64,000 bases of DNA from Haematococcus lacustris (lineage: Eukaryota > Chlorophyta > Chlorophyceae > Chlamydomonadales > Haematococcaceae): contig JASKMD010000016.1 of NCBI GenBank assembly GCA_030144725.1, forward strand, positions 2,225,503 to 2,289,502, in the 5' to 3' direction. Below are positions 1-37,300 of the stretch, in pieces. Within the stretch, counting starts at the first letter, position 1; each line of letters opens with the position of its first letter. The notes beneath the pieces are model-generated. The model saw only the letters and a program-made list of their open reading frames with translations. It searched no databases and had not been told where the DNA came from. The position numbers were made by a program, and so were the translations under genes.

Positions 1-36
1 AGGAGGGCAGGAGGGCAGGAGGGCAGGAGGGCAGGC
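1..36. repeat. Short AGGAGGGC tandem repeat at the window edge
   Basis: About four copies of AGGAGGGC start the window. They lie in the intron that follows the exon at 41-117 and may continue beyond the edge. Confidence 0.8.
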
Positions 37-40
37 GCAC

Positions 41-24300
<24,260 letters not shown>

Positions 24301-25391
24301 TAAGATGTCACCGGAGTATCTAAGCTACTAAGATATCGGCACTACGACTGCCTTGCGACGCAACGGTGCAAGCGAGCCTGTTGAGTCAGCAAGTCACCGC
24401 ACCTGTCCCCGTCTGGGGCGATGGCAAGACTGCTCTTACTGTAGTCGACATTGCTATCTTCGGCATCGCTTGCGCCCATCTTTGCTTGGCAACCATCTCG
24501 GTGCAGCTACTATCTAATCCAACAACATACCACATCTTCATGTCACAGTTCTGGCCGCGATTTAGTTTGAGCACACCCCGATCGCATGTGCCGTCTCGCA
24601 CACAAATTGCTGCGAAACACCCCCACCAGCTGATACTGGCGCGATTGTAGTACTACACACGGAATGAAATGCGAACCCCGCCCCGCCCCCGCCCCGCCCT
24701 AATGCGCCACCACGTGCCGGGCGATCCGCTTCTTCCGCTCCTTCTGCGCATCTGCGACCTCCGTGTCTGCGATGTGAACGCACTCCCTCCCGGAAGTCCC
24801 TCCCGGACATCAAAGGGTGGTAGCGGCACAGCTCGCCAGCAGGCCGGCACCGCCTAATCACAGACCGCGGGATGTCTGCATCTGTCTGCAACGTAGGCAA
24901 TATCCGGCTGCAACCAGGGCATAATAGTTGACTGATACGCTTTGACTGCGGCCAACATCACAGGGGGTGTCAAGAGATGTTATGTAACTACTGACGGCAT
25001 GATGGTCTTACCATCGCACCGGTATTGGACTGGTGCGAAGGGATGCTCCATGTAGATGTATAGCACAGCTTGCATGGTACAAATACACTTGGGTAAGATG
25101 ACGTACTCGAAGACCCTGTAGATATCAATGGTTGAGCTTGTCGATAACTAAGCGTGTTGAATGCCTGCCGCGAATGCAAAAGTGATGAGCCCTGTGTGCA
25201 GCTGACGCTGACTTGAAAGATGGGAACAAGCGATGGAGCAGAGAGCTACGCAGAAAGCTATAGCAGAAGCAGCTTTACAGCAGCCCCCGAAGGCGACAGG
25301 TGCGACAATTCAGCAGACTTGCACTGCAATTGCATTGCCACACGCGTTACGCAAGGCACGATGACACTGATAAGACAAAAATGTCAAAAAT
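24301..25391. promoter_or_regulatory. Unique spacer between two divergent gene copies, candidate bidirectional promoter
   Basis: This stretch of about 1.1 kb is not part of the inverted repeat and separates the 5' ends of the two TmcB-like genes. It holds a short GC-box-like run (CCCCGCCCC repeated near 24,677-24,699) and is otherwise of ordinary complexity and more AT-rich than the arms. The left copy has an acceptor-like TTACAG just before its first homologous base, so an upstream non-homologous first exon could lie here. On the right an open frame runs from an ATG at 25,220 into the first shared exon. No TATA box or transcription start can be named with confidence. Confidence 0.45.
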
Positions 25392-28300
25392 GTAAAAGGA
25401 ACAAATCCGATCAAGAGGAGGTGGAGGAACAGCGGGCATTCACAACTGGTCTATTTGGCGTGGTAAGCGGCGAGTTTGAAAAAAGGCACGTGCTTCCACC
25501 ACCGCCAGTCTGTCATCACCGTGACATGGTACGAGCAGCTGATGCTGCTGCTGCTGCTGCTGCTGCTCCTGTTTCTGGTACTGGTAGAGTTGGGCTTAAG
25601 TAGCTGCCCTGACACCGCAAGCATGCTGTGGAAGCGTTGAGACTTAGCTGCTGCACCGGTAAACTGTCCACTGCAGCTCTACACTGTGTCCAAGGAAAAG
25701 CGGGTCTCATGGCGCATGGTGCTCTTTCGCTTGGTTTTGGACGCCCTCCAGCTGTTCCTGCTGGTAGTCAACCCAAGCTATGGCTGGGACATTGATGCAC
25801 ATAACAGGCAAGGCGTCTAGGAACATGTGTATACACATGCGCCCAGGGCTCTGTATGGCGGTGTCAGGCGCCCTGTGGCAGTGCAGCTGTGGCCGTGTCT
25901 TGACCTCCCCCATGTGCTGGTGTTGGCTGCAGCGGCTGGCGTGTGGTGTCCTTCATCGGACTCAATTGGATCATGACAGACATGGGCTACACCTTCTTCC
26001 TGGTCTGCTTCTATCTCATGGCAGGTGGCCTGCTGGTGGTGGTGGTGCTCTGCTTCTGGGTGAGCATGCTCACAGCCCCACCTGCCATGCGCACCCGCGC
26101 ATACTGCATGCCTGTTGACATCCAGCCCAACCCGCTGCCTCAATCCTGTCCTGACAACGAGTTGGCTGCCTCTGCCCTTGTGCAGGTGGGGTGGAGCTTC
26201 AGGAACAGCCGGTGGGAGCCTTAGCAGCTGTAGACAGCGTCAGCAGCTCAGCAGCTGCACCTCCATGGCCACCTTTGTCGAGGCACATGCACTGAAGGAC
26301 GACCTAGCCTGCTGCGCAGGTTTGACTATGTGTGGCCCATCACGCTGCTGAGGTGGTATGGGAACATCTTCTTCCAGGTGTGTCCGCTGCACTTGCAGCT
26401 GCGATGCCCCACTTGCAAGGGCTCAGCTAGGTGGAGCAGCGGGCTGGTGACAGCAGCCGGGGCTGCACATGGGCAGTTCTGCATGACCAGCTGTGCACCT
26501 GGCTGGGCAGGTGCTGGACATTGCTTCCATGAGCCTATTCCTCATTGCCTTGGACTGCCAGTACTTCCCCAACCCCAACCAGTTCTACAACCAGGAGTTC
26601 CCTGCTCAAGGTAGGGCAGCAGGGGAGGTGCATGCAGCATGCCACCAGGCCACGTCAAGATGTGGTGTCTGCTGAGACGCAGTGTGTGTCAGCAGCCAGG
26701 TGTGCGGGCATGCAACAACAGCAGAGCACGAGTTGGGCACTGGCAATCGGTAGCAGGACCAGGCTGGTGGCTCAGCGAGGCCTGGCAGCAGAGCATGCCA
26801 TGCAGCCTGACCCATGTGGCGTGTTGTTGCTCCACAGCTTGCTGGCCATGATTTTTAGACAGGCTAGGTCATGGCTGAGGGTCCCACCCTTCATAAGCTC
26901 TCGGCAGTGCGCTTGCATTCTGTCCAGGGTCCGCATGCAGCCCACCATACAGCGCAGTACCCTGGAGCAGCAGTGTCGTACCTCAAGGCCCAGCTGATGT
27001 GCAGCACATGCAGCACACCCCACCATGCCACGCCCAAGCCTGGTGCACTGCTGTCGTCAGTGGCCAGGCTGGCAGTGTTGTGCTGAACTGCTTGATGGCT
27101 GAGGTTTGGCCACACGGGCAGCATGAAGGCCAACCAGCAAGTGCTGTCCTCTGCCACCTGACCGAATCATCAATGTCCACCCTTGACTGAGCTTGGGTTG
27201 CAACAGAGGTGCATGTCTAACTACACTGAGGGTTGCTGCCATGCTGCCTGCCTCGTGTCGCTGGTGTTGCCTGTGCTGCGAGCAGCCTGCTTCAAGGCCC
27301 CTCACATCATCCACGCCCTGGTGGCCGTGTTCACCCTCCTCATCTTCGTGCCCCTGGCGACTGTGTTCCAAATGGCTGGTGAGTGGTGAACAGGGGCTGA
27401 CTGGCAGCGCCCATTTCACACAGCTGCAACAAACACGTCCTGCCTGCAGCTTCCATGCTTCATGCAGGCTCATGACGCGTTGTCTTGTCTGCATGTCTTC
27501 ATCTGAGGCCTGATGCTGCTGCCTTGGTCAGCCTCATGCTTTGCTGCTTCCACTACAGTGGGAAGGTGTGCTGGGCCTGCCTGCTGGTGCAGATATGGAG
27601 CTGAACCCTCTGTCCAAGAACCTGATGGCCACAGGCCACTCCAAGTGAGCAGACGACTCAAGCCCAGACGCCTGGCCCAGTACCAGGCCGCTAAGACACA
27701 CTGCCCTGACCTGCACAGCCCCTAGCCATTGTAGGGTATCGCGGCAGCATGGAGTGCATGCATGCATGCCTGTTGCAGGCATGGCGTCATGGCTTTTGCC
27801 TTGACCCTCCTGCTGGCTGTGCAGCTAGTGCAACCAGAAAGGGGTGTGGCCAGAGCAGGTCAGGGGTGCGGGGCCCTCTCCCTGGCTCCTGCTGGCACCA
27901 CTGAGCAGCCTGGCCTGGCTGCATGCAGGGTCGAGGTGCAGTCCTTCCTCCTGCGTGTGCTCATGACCTTCTCCAGCGTCTTCATCACCAACGTCAGGTG
28001 GCTCTCCATCTTCTTCCTGGTGGGCCCTGAGCAGCACAGACCGCACCCACCATGGCCCCTGCAGCCTCCTGGACACAAGCTTCACAAGTGTTGGCCACAT
28101 TCATGGCTAGCCACATCTGCCAGCCCAACAGCTGCTGCTGCTGCTGCTGCCCCACTGGCATGGTGCTGAGGTTGTGTGCCTCACCGGCTGCCTCACCTGC
28201 TCCTGGCTGTGGTCGCGCTGCGGCCCAGGTGCTGTCGCTGGGCCTGGTCTGGCTGTACGTGCAGTGGGTGCCTCACATGTCAGCCATGGTCAACCACATC

Positions 28301-31300
28301 CGCACAGGTCTGTGCCAATAGCTCTGCTCACCAGCCACGGGTGAAGAATACAGTCAGGGGCGGGACTAGCAGTCGTGCACAGGGCATTGGGTGATGGCAT
28401 AGAGTGAGCTTGATCTGTTGCAGCTGTGTCTCTGTGTGGCGCAGCAGTTTACCAACACCATGTTCATGACGACCTCAAACTTGACCACCCCTTGTCCTCA
28501 AGCTGCTGAGCACCTAGATGGCACTGCCCTTTCTTGCTCTCCTTCCTTTCATGCTGCAGTGCACCCTGGTCACACCTTGCATCTGCCACTCTTCTTCCCT
28601 GCAGCCTGTCATGTCTGTGTCCATAGCCGGCTGCCTCTGGTGCAGCTGACTCTCTGACTCCCAGCACCTGGCTCCACTCTGCCCCGTGCTGCCACCTGGG
28701 ACCCCACTGCCACCTGTTGCTGCAGGCAGCTATGCCGCCATCCTGTACTGCTCTGTGCTGCTCCTGGTGGTGGCCTTCACGCCCGGCGCCCAGTCTGACG
28801 CTGAAGCTGCTCAGATGCAGCGCACCACCACACTGGCCCTGTGGGTGGGGCTGATCCCGGCAGCGCTGGTGGGCGGCATGCTGTCGTGGCTGCGAGGCCG
28901 CCACTTCAGTGTGGTGGTGCTCAGGCGCTTTAGGTGGGCGGGGCGTGGCAGTGCCTGGGTTTGATGTTGTTGGCTCCCATGCTCACTGCTGCTGCCTTCC
29001 TGCCACTGCTGCTGTGCATAGTGCTGGGCCATGCATCATCCTAATGAGCCAGGTGAGGCTGCATGCGCCATCACCTCATGCTTCTATCTTGATGGTCCTG
29101 GTTGCCTGCTAGCTGCCGTGTCGTCATCATCAGCCCGCCTCTGACAAGCTGTTCCCATGTTTGGTGGCATGTGTTGCTTTCCATCACTGCCTGGACTCTG
29201 GCTCTGAGATCTGCTGCCAGTCGCTCAGACTGTCAGGCACGTGCTGACCCAGCTGCAGCCTGGCATTAACATTACAGCTCCCCACCGTCCCTCCTGGTCA
29301 CCCAAACCAAAGCTGACTGGGGCTCCCCTGCTGTTGTTGGCCATGCAGGGACGCTCCACCAGGCGCCAAGCCGCACCACCTCTACCGCTTCACTGACGCG
29401 CGCGAGGTGGAGATCCTGAGCCGCTGCTGCCGCTGCTGGGTGGAGGGCGATGACGAGCTGCTGGACGCAGCGGCAGTGGCCCTGGCAGAGACAGTGCTCA
29501 AGGTGAGGGAGTGGGGAGCTAGTCACAGCTGCATGGTGGTGGATGTCAGGGCGACTAGCAGCGGTGGAGGTGGAGGGAGGAGGAGGAGTGGAGGGGTGGA
29601 GGCCAGGAGCGCGGGTCGGCTGCTGTGGTCCAGCCCTCAGCAGGCGCTGTGAGCTGTGGCCATGCCCTGCCTGCTGTGCTGCAGGCGGGCCTGGTCATGC
29701 TGAGCAAGGACCCCATGATGGTGAGTGCAGCTGGCAGGACAGTGTAAGCAGAGAGCAAGCTGGCCACCTGCATGCCCGCCCTCATGCTCTCGGCTTCATG
29801 ACCCAGTTGCTCACTGCCCAGCCCCCAGCACCCACACTGACAGCCAGCTTGTCATCTAGTGGCCATGGCCTGTGGTGCAGGTGATCCTGTACTCCTCCTT
29901 CCTCATAGACGTCCAAAGCAGCTACCAGAGCGGCTACACACAGCTGCAGGTGTGTGGGGACCTGGGCACCCTGCCCCAGCAGGACCTAGTAGGTGTGCAG
30001 CTGCTGCGGGCATAGCCAGCTGGAGAGCTTGTCCTGCTGCACCCTCCCAGCCGGGCGCCTGAGCTGCTGAGCGGCACTGCATGCGCCTGTGCTGTGGCAC
30101 CACAGGGAGCCAAGCGGCTGGACCCCTCCTTCCTGGAGCGCTTTGCCATCTTCTCGTGAGTCAGCTCAGGCTGGCAGCGACCCACCTGGTGATGCTCCTG
30201 ACCATGCCACCACTACAGTGCCACGCACCTGCATGTGTCTGCACCTATCAGCAGCGCTGTGCTGTCCTGTGGCAGCAGCTCTTGCAGCTCCTGGTGCTGC
30301 AACTAGCGCTGTCATCGCGCCTGCTCTGCCCCTGCCCGGCTGTCCCACAGGCGTGAGCAGCAGCACACCCAGCAGTCGTCAGGAGCTGAAGGGGGAGCAG
30401 GGGCCAGCCGGGCCATCAACCTGGGTGAGAGCTGGTCCTACCATAATGCCTCCTGCTTGCAAGCATGCGCAGTGCAGGCAAGCATCAGCTTGACAAGCCA
30501 AAGATGTTTCCTTCACTATGGGAGTATCTGGTGTTGGTATCCACCCTGCTGCCAGCAGCCTGCAGGCTGACACTACGCTGCAGCTCAGTGCTGCGTGCCA
30601 CTGCCAAGTGTTGCTGTCCTGCGTGGCCTGTTCCCTGTGCAGTGTCGTACGTTGAGTACCAAAAGAACCTCCGCCTGGTGAGTGCAGGGCCAGAGATCAG
30701 CAGGCAGGGCAGGCAGGCTTCAGGTGCCGCCCCTCTGACAGCTGTGTTCATGCCCCTACACAGCGTCATCAGCCACTGCCAGTTCCCTGCTGCCAGCCGC
30801 ATGGCTCAGTGTGACCTGACAAGCATCAGCAGCAGGGTGCCACCCCAGCCCCACCACCTCCCAAACCATGCGTTACCTCATGTCATTGTCATCAGTCTGG
30901 GCAGGGACCTTTCTCAGCGCTCCTCTCTTAAGCTGTGACTGGGCTGCTACTTTGCTTGTCATGGCGGGTGTGGGTGAGCATGTTGGGCACCCTGCAATGT
31001 GGCTGCTGTTGCAGACCATGGCCTTCTGTCATGGCCGGCATCTGTCACAAGCAGTGCTCAGCAGCCAGTGAGCTGCTTGTTCGCTGAGCTGCTGGTGATG
31101 CTGCAGGTCATCAAGTCGCACCGGGAGGCACTGCTGGCCCTGCGTCAGTTTTGGACACACCTCATGCACAGTCACACTTCTCTGAACCATCTCACAGAAG
31201 ATGTGCGAAACATAGATGCCACCATCCGGCAGGCAGACGCTGTATACAAGTGAGTGTGAACATGCGTAGCATGTCCTGGCCCAAAAGCAGAAGAGTAGTC

Positions 31301-34300
31301 CATGCAGAAGGTAGGCCATGCTGTGACTCTTGCACTGCTCTGCCTGTAGGATGGTGTTGAGCCGCCACGCTGCCAACGTGTCAATCCTCCGCCTGTTTGC
31401 CAAGTTCCTGGAGCAGGTCAAGCATGACCCGTGGCAGAGTGCCAAGTGGCTAGCGTGAGTGCATGCACACTTCTGCGCCTGCTGAACTGCCTTGCCTTGC
31501 CCACTTGTTGTGACACAAATTGAGGAGGCATGTGGCTGCGGCCGTCTTGATGCACTGCGTTTCATGGCTGTGTGCACCTGTGTTGCTGCAGTGAGGCGGA
31601 GAAGCTGGAGCAGGCTGAGGAGGATGCGTGAGTCACTGACACCTCACTGCCGCCACACAGATCTTGCTCCCCTGACTGCAAGACGTTGTGTGCGCACTGT
31701 GTGGGCAATGAGCATGGCGTTGCGTTGTGCCTGCATGCAGCAAAAATGGAAACATGTTCAGCGAGCTGGGGCTCGATCCCGGGACCCTGGAGGTGGAGGA
31801 CCTGCCTGAAGTGAGTCCATGTAATCATCCCTGTGATAAGCTAGTAGATGCCTGAGACCCTGCCTGCCTCTCCAACACCAGCCAGCTGCCAACTAGCCCC
31901 AGCTTGCGACACTGCCTTGTCCTCAGCAACAGAGGACCCTTGTGATGTTGGCTTGCTTCTACCGCCTTCACTGTTGGGCCTCTGTGGCCAATAGCCACCC
32001 TGCTGCCTGCCTTGTTTGCCCCTTGGCCCGCTCTGCAGCTGCTGAACATGCGAGGCGGCATCCTGGGAGGCCATGACACCCGGGCGGTGTTTGTGATCAA
32101 TGCGCTGGGCATAGTGCAGCTCACCAACCCGGTGTGTGACCAGCCGTGCCCTGAGGACTGGCAGTGTACCCAGCCCTGCTTCCTTCACTCACTGCCCTCT
32201 GCTCCTACCTAGTCTCAAATGTGCCACCCTGTGTGATGTGCTCTGTCATGCATGCAGACGGTCCAACGCATGTTTGGCTACACAAAGTCAGAGATCAAAG
32301 GGAAGAACATCAACTGCATCATTCCTCCTCCCTTCTCTGAGAACCACAACTCCTTTGTGCGGAACTATGTGACATCAGGCAAGTGCTTGCACCCCACTGC
32401 TGCTGCCCCTGACCTTGACCTGGACCACTTCCCATTACGTCGACCCCATGCAGCTTGGTATGAACAAGGTTTGCATGTGACATGTTCATCCCTTGGCTGT
32501 AAACAATGCAGGCACCACATCTCACCATGCAAGTGCATGTAAAGTGTGCATGTGCATGTGGTGTTGCGTAGCCATGTGCATGGCTTGTGGGCTTGTTCTA
32601 CCCCTTGTTACAGGCAAAGAGACACTTATTGGGAAGCATAACGAGTTTGTGGCACTCCACAAGGAGCGGGTGAGTGGTGCACAGTCATGTGTCTCCACAA
32701 CCCTCCATGCCTTGCAGCCACATTTATTCAACTAGTAGTCAATCTTCCTGGATGAAGGCATTGCATAGGCTGTGCACAGTGTTAGGCTGAGCGGTGCCAT
32801 GACCCTTGGCCCTGCACCCTTAGCCATGAGGCGCTGTTGTTGCGTGCAGCATGTGTTCGGCGTCACCCTCCACGTCACCAAGATCTCCGGCATTGGTGAG
32901 GCTCTGGGGCAGAAGCACCGACATGGCCACCAGTGATTGTCACCCTCACCCCTGCTGACTAGCGCCACAGATGTAAAGCACTGGTCACAGGGCCTGCGAC
33001 ATATGACTCATAGACCACTGCCACAGGGTATGCTTTGTTCACATAGACCAGAACCAGCTACTAGTGCCCTAGGTAAGACTGCAAGGCCCCTCCTTCACCA
33101 GGTGTACTTCACCAGGGCACCCTCCTTCATGCAAGGGTGCACGCCACTGGAGTCCTTTCCTTTCATGATGCAGTCTGGGTGGCTGGCATGTGCTGTCTAA
33201 GCATGGGTCATGCCCGAGCTGCAACGGTCTGTTGTTGCCCTGTGCCCACCCTGCACATGCAGGCGAGGACATGCTGTTCCTGGGGGTGGTGCAGGTGGGT
33301 GCCCATGGTACTGCCCCTGGGGTTGCTTGGCTGTAGGACCAGGGTCAGGTTCATGAAGGGAGTCCAGTGAAGGTTGAAGCTCATGGCATGTCTCGAGCCT
33401 GCCCCTATGCCAGCCTGTCAGTCTGCTTCCTCGCACCCCTCCTTGCCTTCCCCAAGGCCTCACTCAGGCCTCTGCCCCAGGCATCCATTCCGACCCAATG
33501 CTTGCCCCTGACTCAGGCGCTGTCGTCAGAGCCAGGCATGGCGCGTGTGTGGGTGATGCTGGGCAGCGAGGCGGTGGTGTGTGTGGACCCCGCCTTCACC
33601 GACATGAGTGGCTTCCGCAGTGAAGAGCTGCTGGGCTCTCAGCTGGAGGACTGGCTGCTGCAGCCAGAGCCCATCGCATCGTGAGTGTTTTGACCCTCTT
33701 AAGCAGTATGCTTGTCTCTTATGCTGGATGATACTGAATGGCCACTGATTGATTGCTCACTGATGAGTTGCATGTGGTTGAGTGGATAGGTGAAACTAGC
33801 ATCATGGATTGGGTTGGGTTTGGTTGCATGCAGGATCTTCCAAGGAGTCAGGGAGTCTGAGGTGGCTGCTGCACGCCCAAAGGCTCAGGCTCAGTACATT
33901 GCTCTGGGCCACCATACGATTGCACAGCAAAACAGCCCATTGAGGGGCCTGCATAGGGCATCGCTGGACCAGGCCCGGGCTGCAGCTGAGGCTATTGGCA
34001 GCACCCAGCAGAAATGGGTGCTGCGCAATGTGTTGGTGAGTCCAGGGTTCTACTCCTGCCCATTGCATCAAAAGAGTGGCTGCTGGCCCTCCCTGCTTGC
34101 CTGGGCATATCAGTGTTTGGCTTGCCCTCACCATGGCCTGCTCCATCACCTTCTGACTCCACTAGCCCTAGCCACTCAATGCCAGGAGTATCCAGTGCCT
34201 TGAGATGATCGAGTTTTGCCTTGCGGCATGTACAGGTGCGGCACCACTTTGCTGACCCGTTGAGCTGTGACATCACCATCAGCCCTGGCGCCATTGGGTC

Positions 34301-37300
34301 CTACAAGTTCCTGGTGTTCAAGTGGGTGCCACACAGCCACAGCCTGCTCATCAGCCCCTACCTCAGCAACCTGAGCAGCCCAAGGCTGTGCAGAAAGCTG
34401 TGCATCAGCAGCTTGTGCATGACAGGCCCTGTCCAGCAGCTGCTGTCTTGAGGGCCAAGGCACAGCAGCCTGTGCACCTGCCAGGTGTGTTAGTGAGCAC
34501 ACTGAGTGTGTAGCGTAGAGAGTATCCTAGGATTGTGTTAGGTTGAGTCAATCTTGCCTGGACTCTGCATCCGGACTTTCACCCTCACCCTTCTGGAGCA
34601 GAGTCCACAGCACCTGCTTCCACCACCCTCAACACCATCACTCTTACTTTCACCCTTACCCTTCTGGAGCAGAGTCTACAGCACCTGCTTCCACCACCCT
34701 CAACACCATCACTCTTACTTTCACCCTTACCCTTCTGGAGCAGAATCTACAGCACCTGCTTCCACCACCCTCAACACCACAGTCTCCCTTTTCGCCATCA
34801 TCACCATCACCCCATCGCCTGTGCTCTCACCTGCACCTGCCTCCTCCTCTACAGCTTGCGTCTGCTGCAGCCCTCCCTGCTGCTGGTTGCGGACAAGCAC
34901 GGTCGGGTGGCTCACGTGACGGAGGCACTGGCCAGCGCACTGGGGACCACGCCCAAGGCCATCATGTGCAATGGCCAGCCAGGGGCGCTGCAGCAGCTGC
35001 TCCCCCAGCCCTTTGCAGCGCTGCACCACTTGCTAGGGTCAGGGGTGAGTGGGACCAGTGACCAGGGGCAGGGCAGGGGAGGCGGAGGGGATGGAGCAGG
35101 GCCGTCCCTGTTCAGCGAAACAGAGTCCTGTGCCAGCACCAAGTAATGTTTGGTTGCAACTTAGGCCTCATGCACTGAGACCTGCCCAGCCCTGGTTGCC
35201 TAGGCAGCACACTGCCTGCCTGCCTGCCTATCACTCACCGCCCCTCCTTTGTTTACTTGCAGGCTGCGCTGCGCAGTGTCCCGCCGCTGCACTCGTGCCG
35301 CTCTGGGCTGACAGTGCTGATGAACGCCACCAGGAAGCAGGGCCCGCCTGCTCCCGAGCCTTTCAGGATCACCTTGACCAAGTGAGCGGAGGCGGCAGAG
35401 CTGGTGTGCCAGGGCTGATGCGCCATGCAAGGCCACATAGCCACATGAGCGTGTGAGCAGTGACATTGTGCTGAGCCGGTCTGGGCACCAGGCAGTGCTG
35501 CTGTAGTATGGGTGGAGCAAGGTGTGGTCAGAGCTAGACCTGGTATGGCCTGATGTGTTGACTAGCTGAGGCCGCCACACACCACCAGCAGCATCAGGCA
35601 TATGCCAGCGGAGGTGAGCGGCTTCACCCTTGCAGGCACCCCAGCGAGACAGGCGAGCCGCTGAACGTGGTGTCCTTTGCTTCTGCAACGCATCAAGAGG
35701 TGGGCAAGGGGCAGGCGATGTCCTTGTTGCAGTTGAGTGCAGTTATTGGCTGAAGGCTGGCTGCTCGAATCCGAACCACAAAGCGTCGGAGACTGCGTTG
35801 TGGCGTCAGCGTAGCAATTCGGCATCCTTCTCTCGTTCTACAGGCTGTTCAGAGGCAAAGTGGCAAAGTGGGATTAGGTGGCCAAGGTCTTAGCCTGTGT
35901 CCTGCCTGATATGAAAGCAGCGGCAGCAGCAGCAGCAAGCCCAGCTTTAAGCTATGGGGTTCCGCCTCGCCCTGCAGGCCCTGGCGGAGCGTCGCCTGCG
36001 TCTGGTGCTGAGCCTCAGTGGCAAGGTGCTCCTGGTGCTGGCAGGCGACGCCAGCGTGTTTGGGTTCGACCCCCAGCAGCTGCAGGGCCTGGTGCTGGGC
36101 GACTTTGTGGATGCCTTCCAGGCAAGTCCAGCACAACAAGCCAGCAGCGCAGCAGCCTGATCCACTCAGCCAGCCCTGAGCAGGCGCCCCAGTCTCTCAT
36201 TCAAAAGCAGCTCTTAGATTGCAGGTAGGGTGTGCTGTGCCTGTGGCCATGGCTGCTGCGGCAGAGTGGCAACCTTACTGATGCCAGTGATGGCCTGGTG
36301 TTTGCCTCAAGTTGCTGCTGCCAATCTTGCTGTTGCCGCAGGGGATGTACATGGAAGGAGAAGACGCAGTGGGCTCCCAGCCGCTTGGCAGCCAGCACAA
36401 TTCCTATGTCCCAGCTGCCAGTGCTGGCCTTGAGCGGCTGGGCAGCGGTGCCATTGGCCGCACTGCCTCCTGGGTGCCTGCACCTCCCCCTGGCATAACC
36501 AGCACCTCTCTGGCACCAAGGCTGTCTCGCTTAGGACCATCATACGCAAATCAAGGTGATTGGCGAATGGGCATGTGTTCATGCACAACCCTCTGCCAGT
36601 GACTTAACAAGATGAGATGGCAGTAGCATGCGCATGCAGCTCCAAAAGCTATGCTTGATTGCCCTGGGTTCCACCGGTAGCCTAGGGCTGCCTGCAGGTT
36701 GGGTTCATCATAGGGGTTGCTTCTTGCACCATGGCCTTCATGACATCCACATCCACACCACATGACCTCATGTGACTCCCTGACACCTTCCTCACCTCCT
36801 GTGCCTCATGTCTTGCCCCACCAGGCTCTCTGCCACGAAGTTCCTCACCCGGTCCCCTCACTGCAGATGTGGAGATGCAGGCTGCTCCGACCAAAGAGCT
36901 CCCCGGTGATTTTGCTGGTTATGATCCTAGCAGAGGACCGTCATCTGGGACCACTGCATCGACACCCCAACAGCCAGCCACACGACTAAGTGACGTGGGG
37001 TTCTTAGACATTGCCTCTAACCCTGCTCCATCCAGACATAGGGAGACCCTGGCATGGGTGTCTGCGGAGGAGCAGGAAGCTGGAGGAGCTGCAGGCTATG
37101 GAATCCCCCGCTCTCAACTTAAGCAGGGCTCAGGCTGTGCACCCACGACTGCATGCGGGGCACGTAATGACCATGGCACCAATGACGCCAATGACTGTGC
37201 TCCAAGCAGCTCCCTAAGCAGCTGCGTACAAGGTCAGTGCTGAGCTTCAAGGCTGTCCAGGACAGAGGGCTAAGGCAGTGTGTAGGCTGATCACCGCTAG

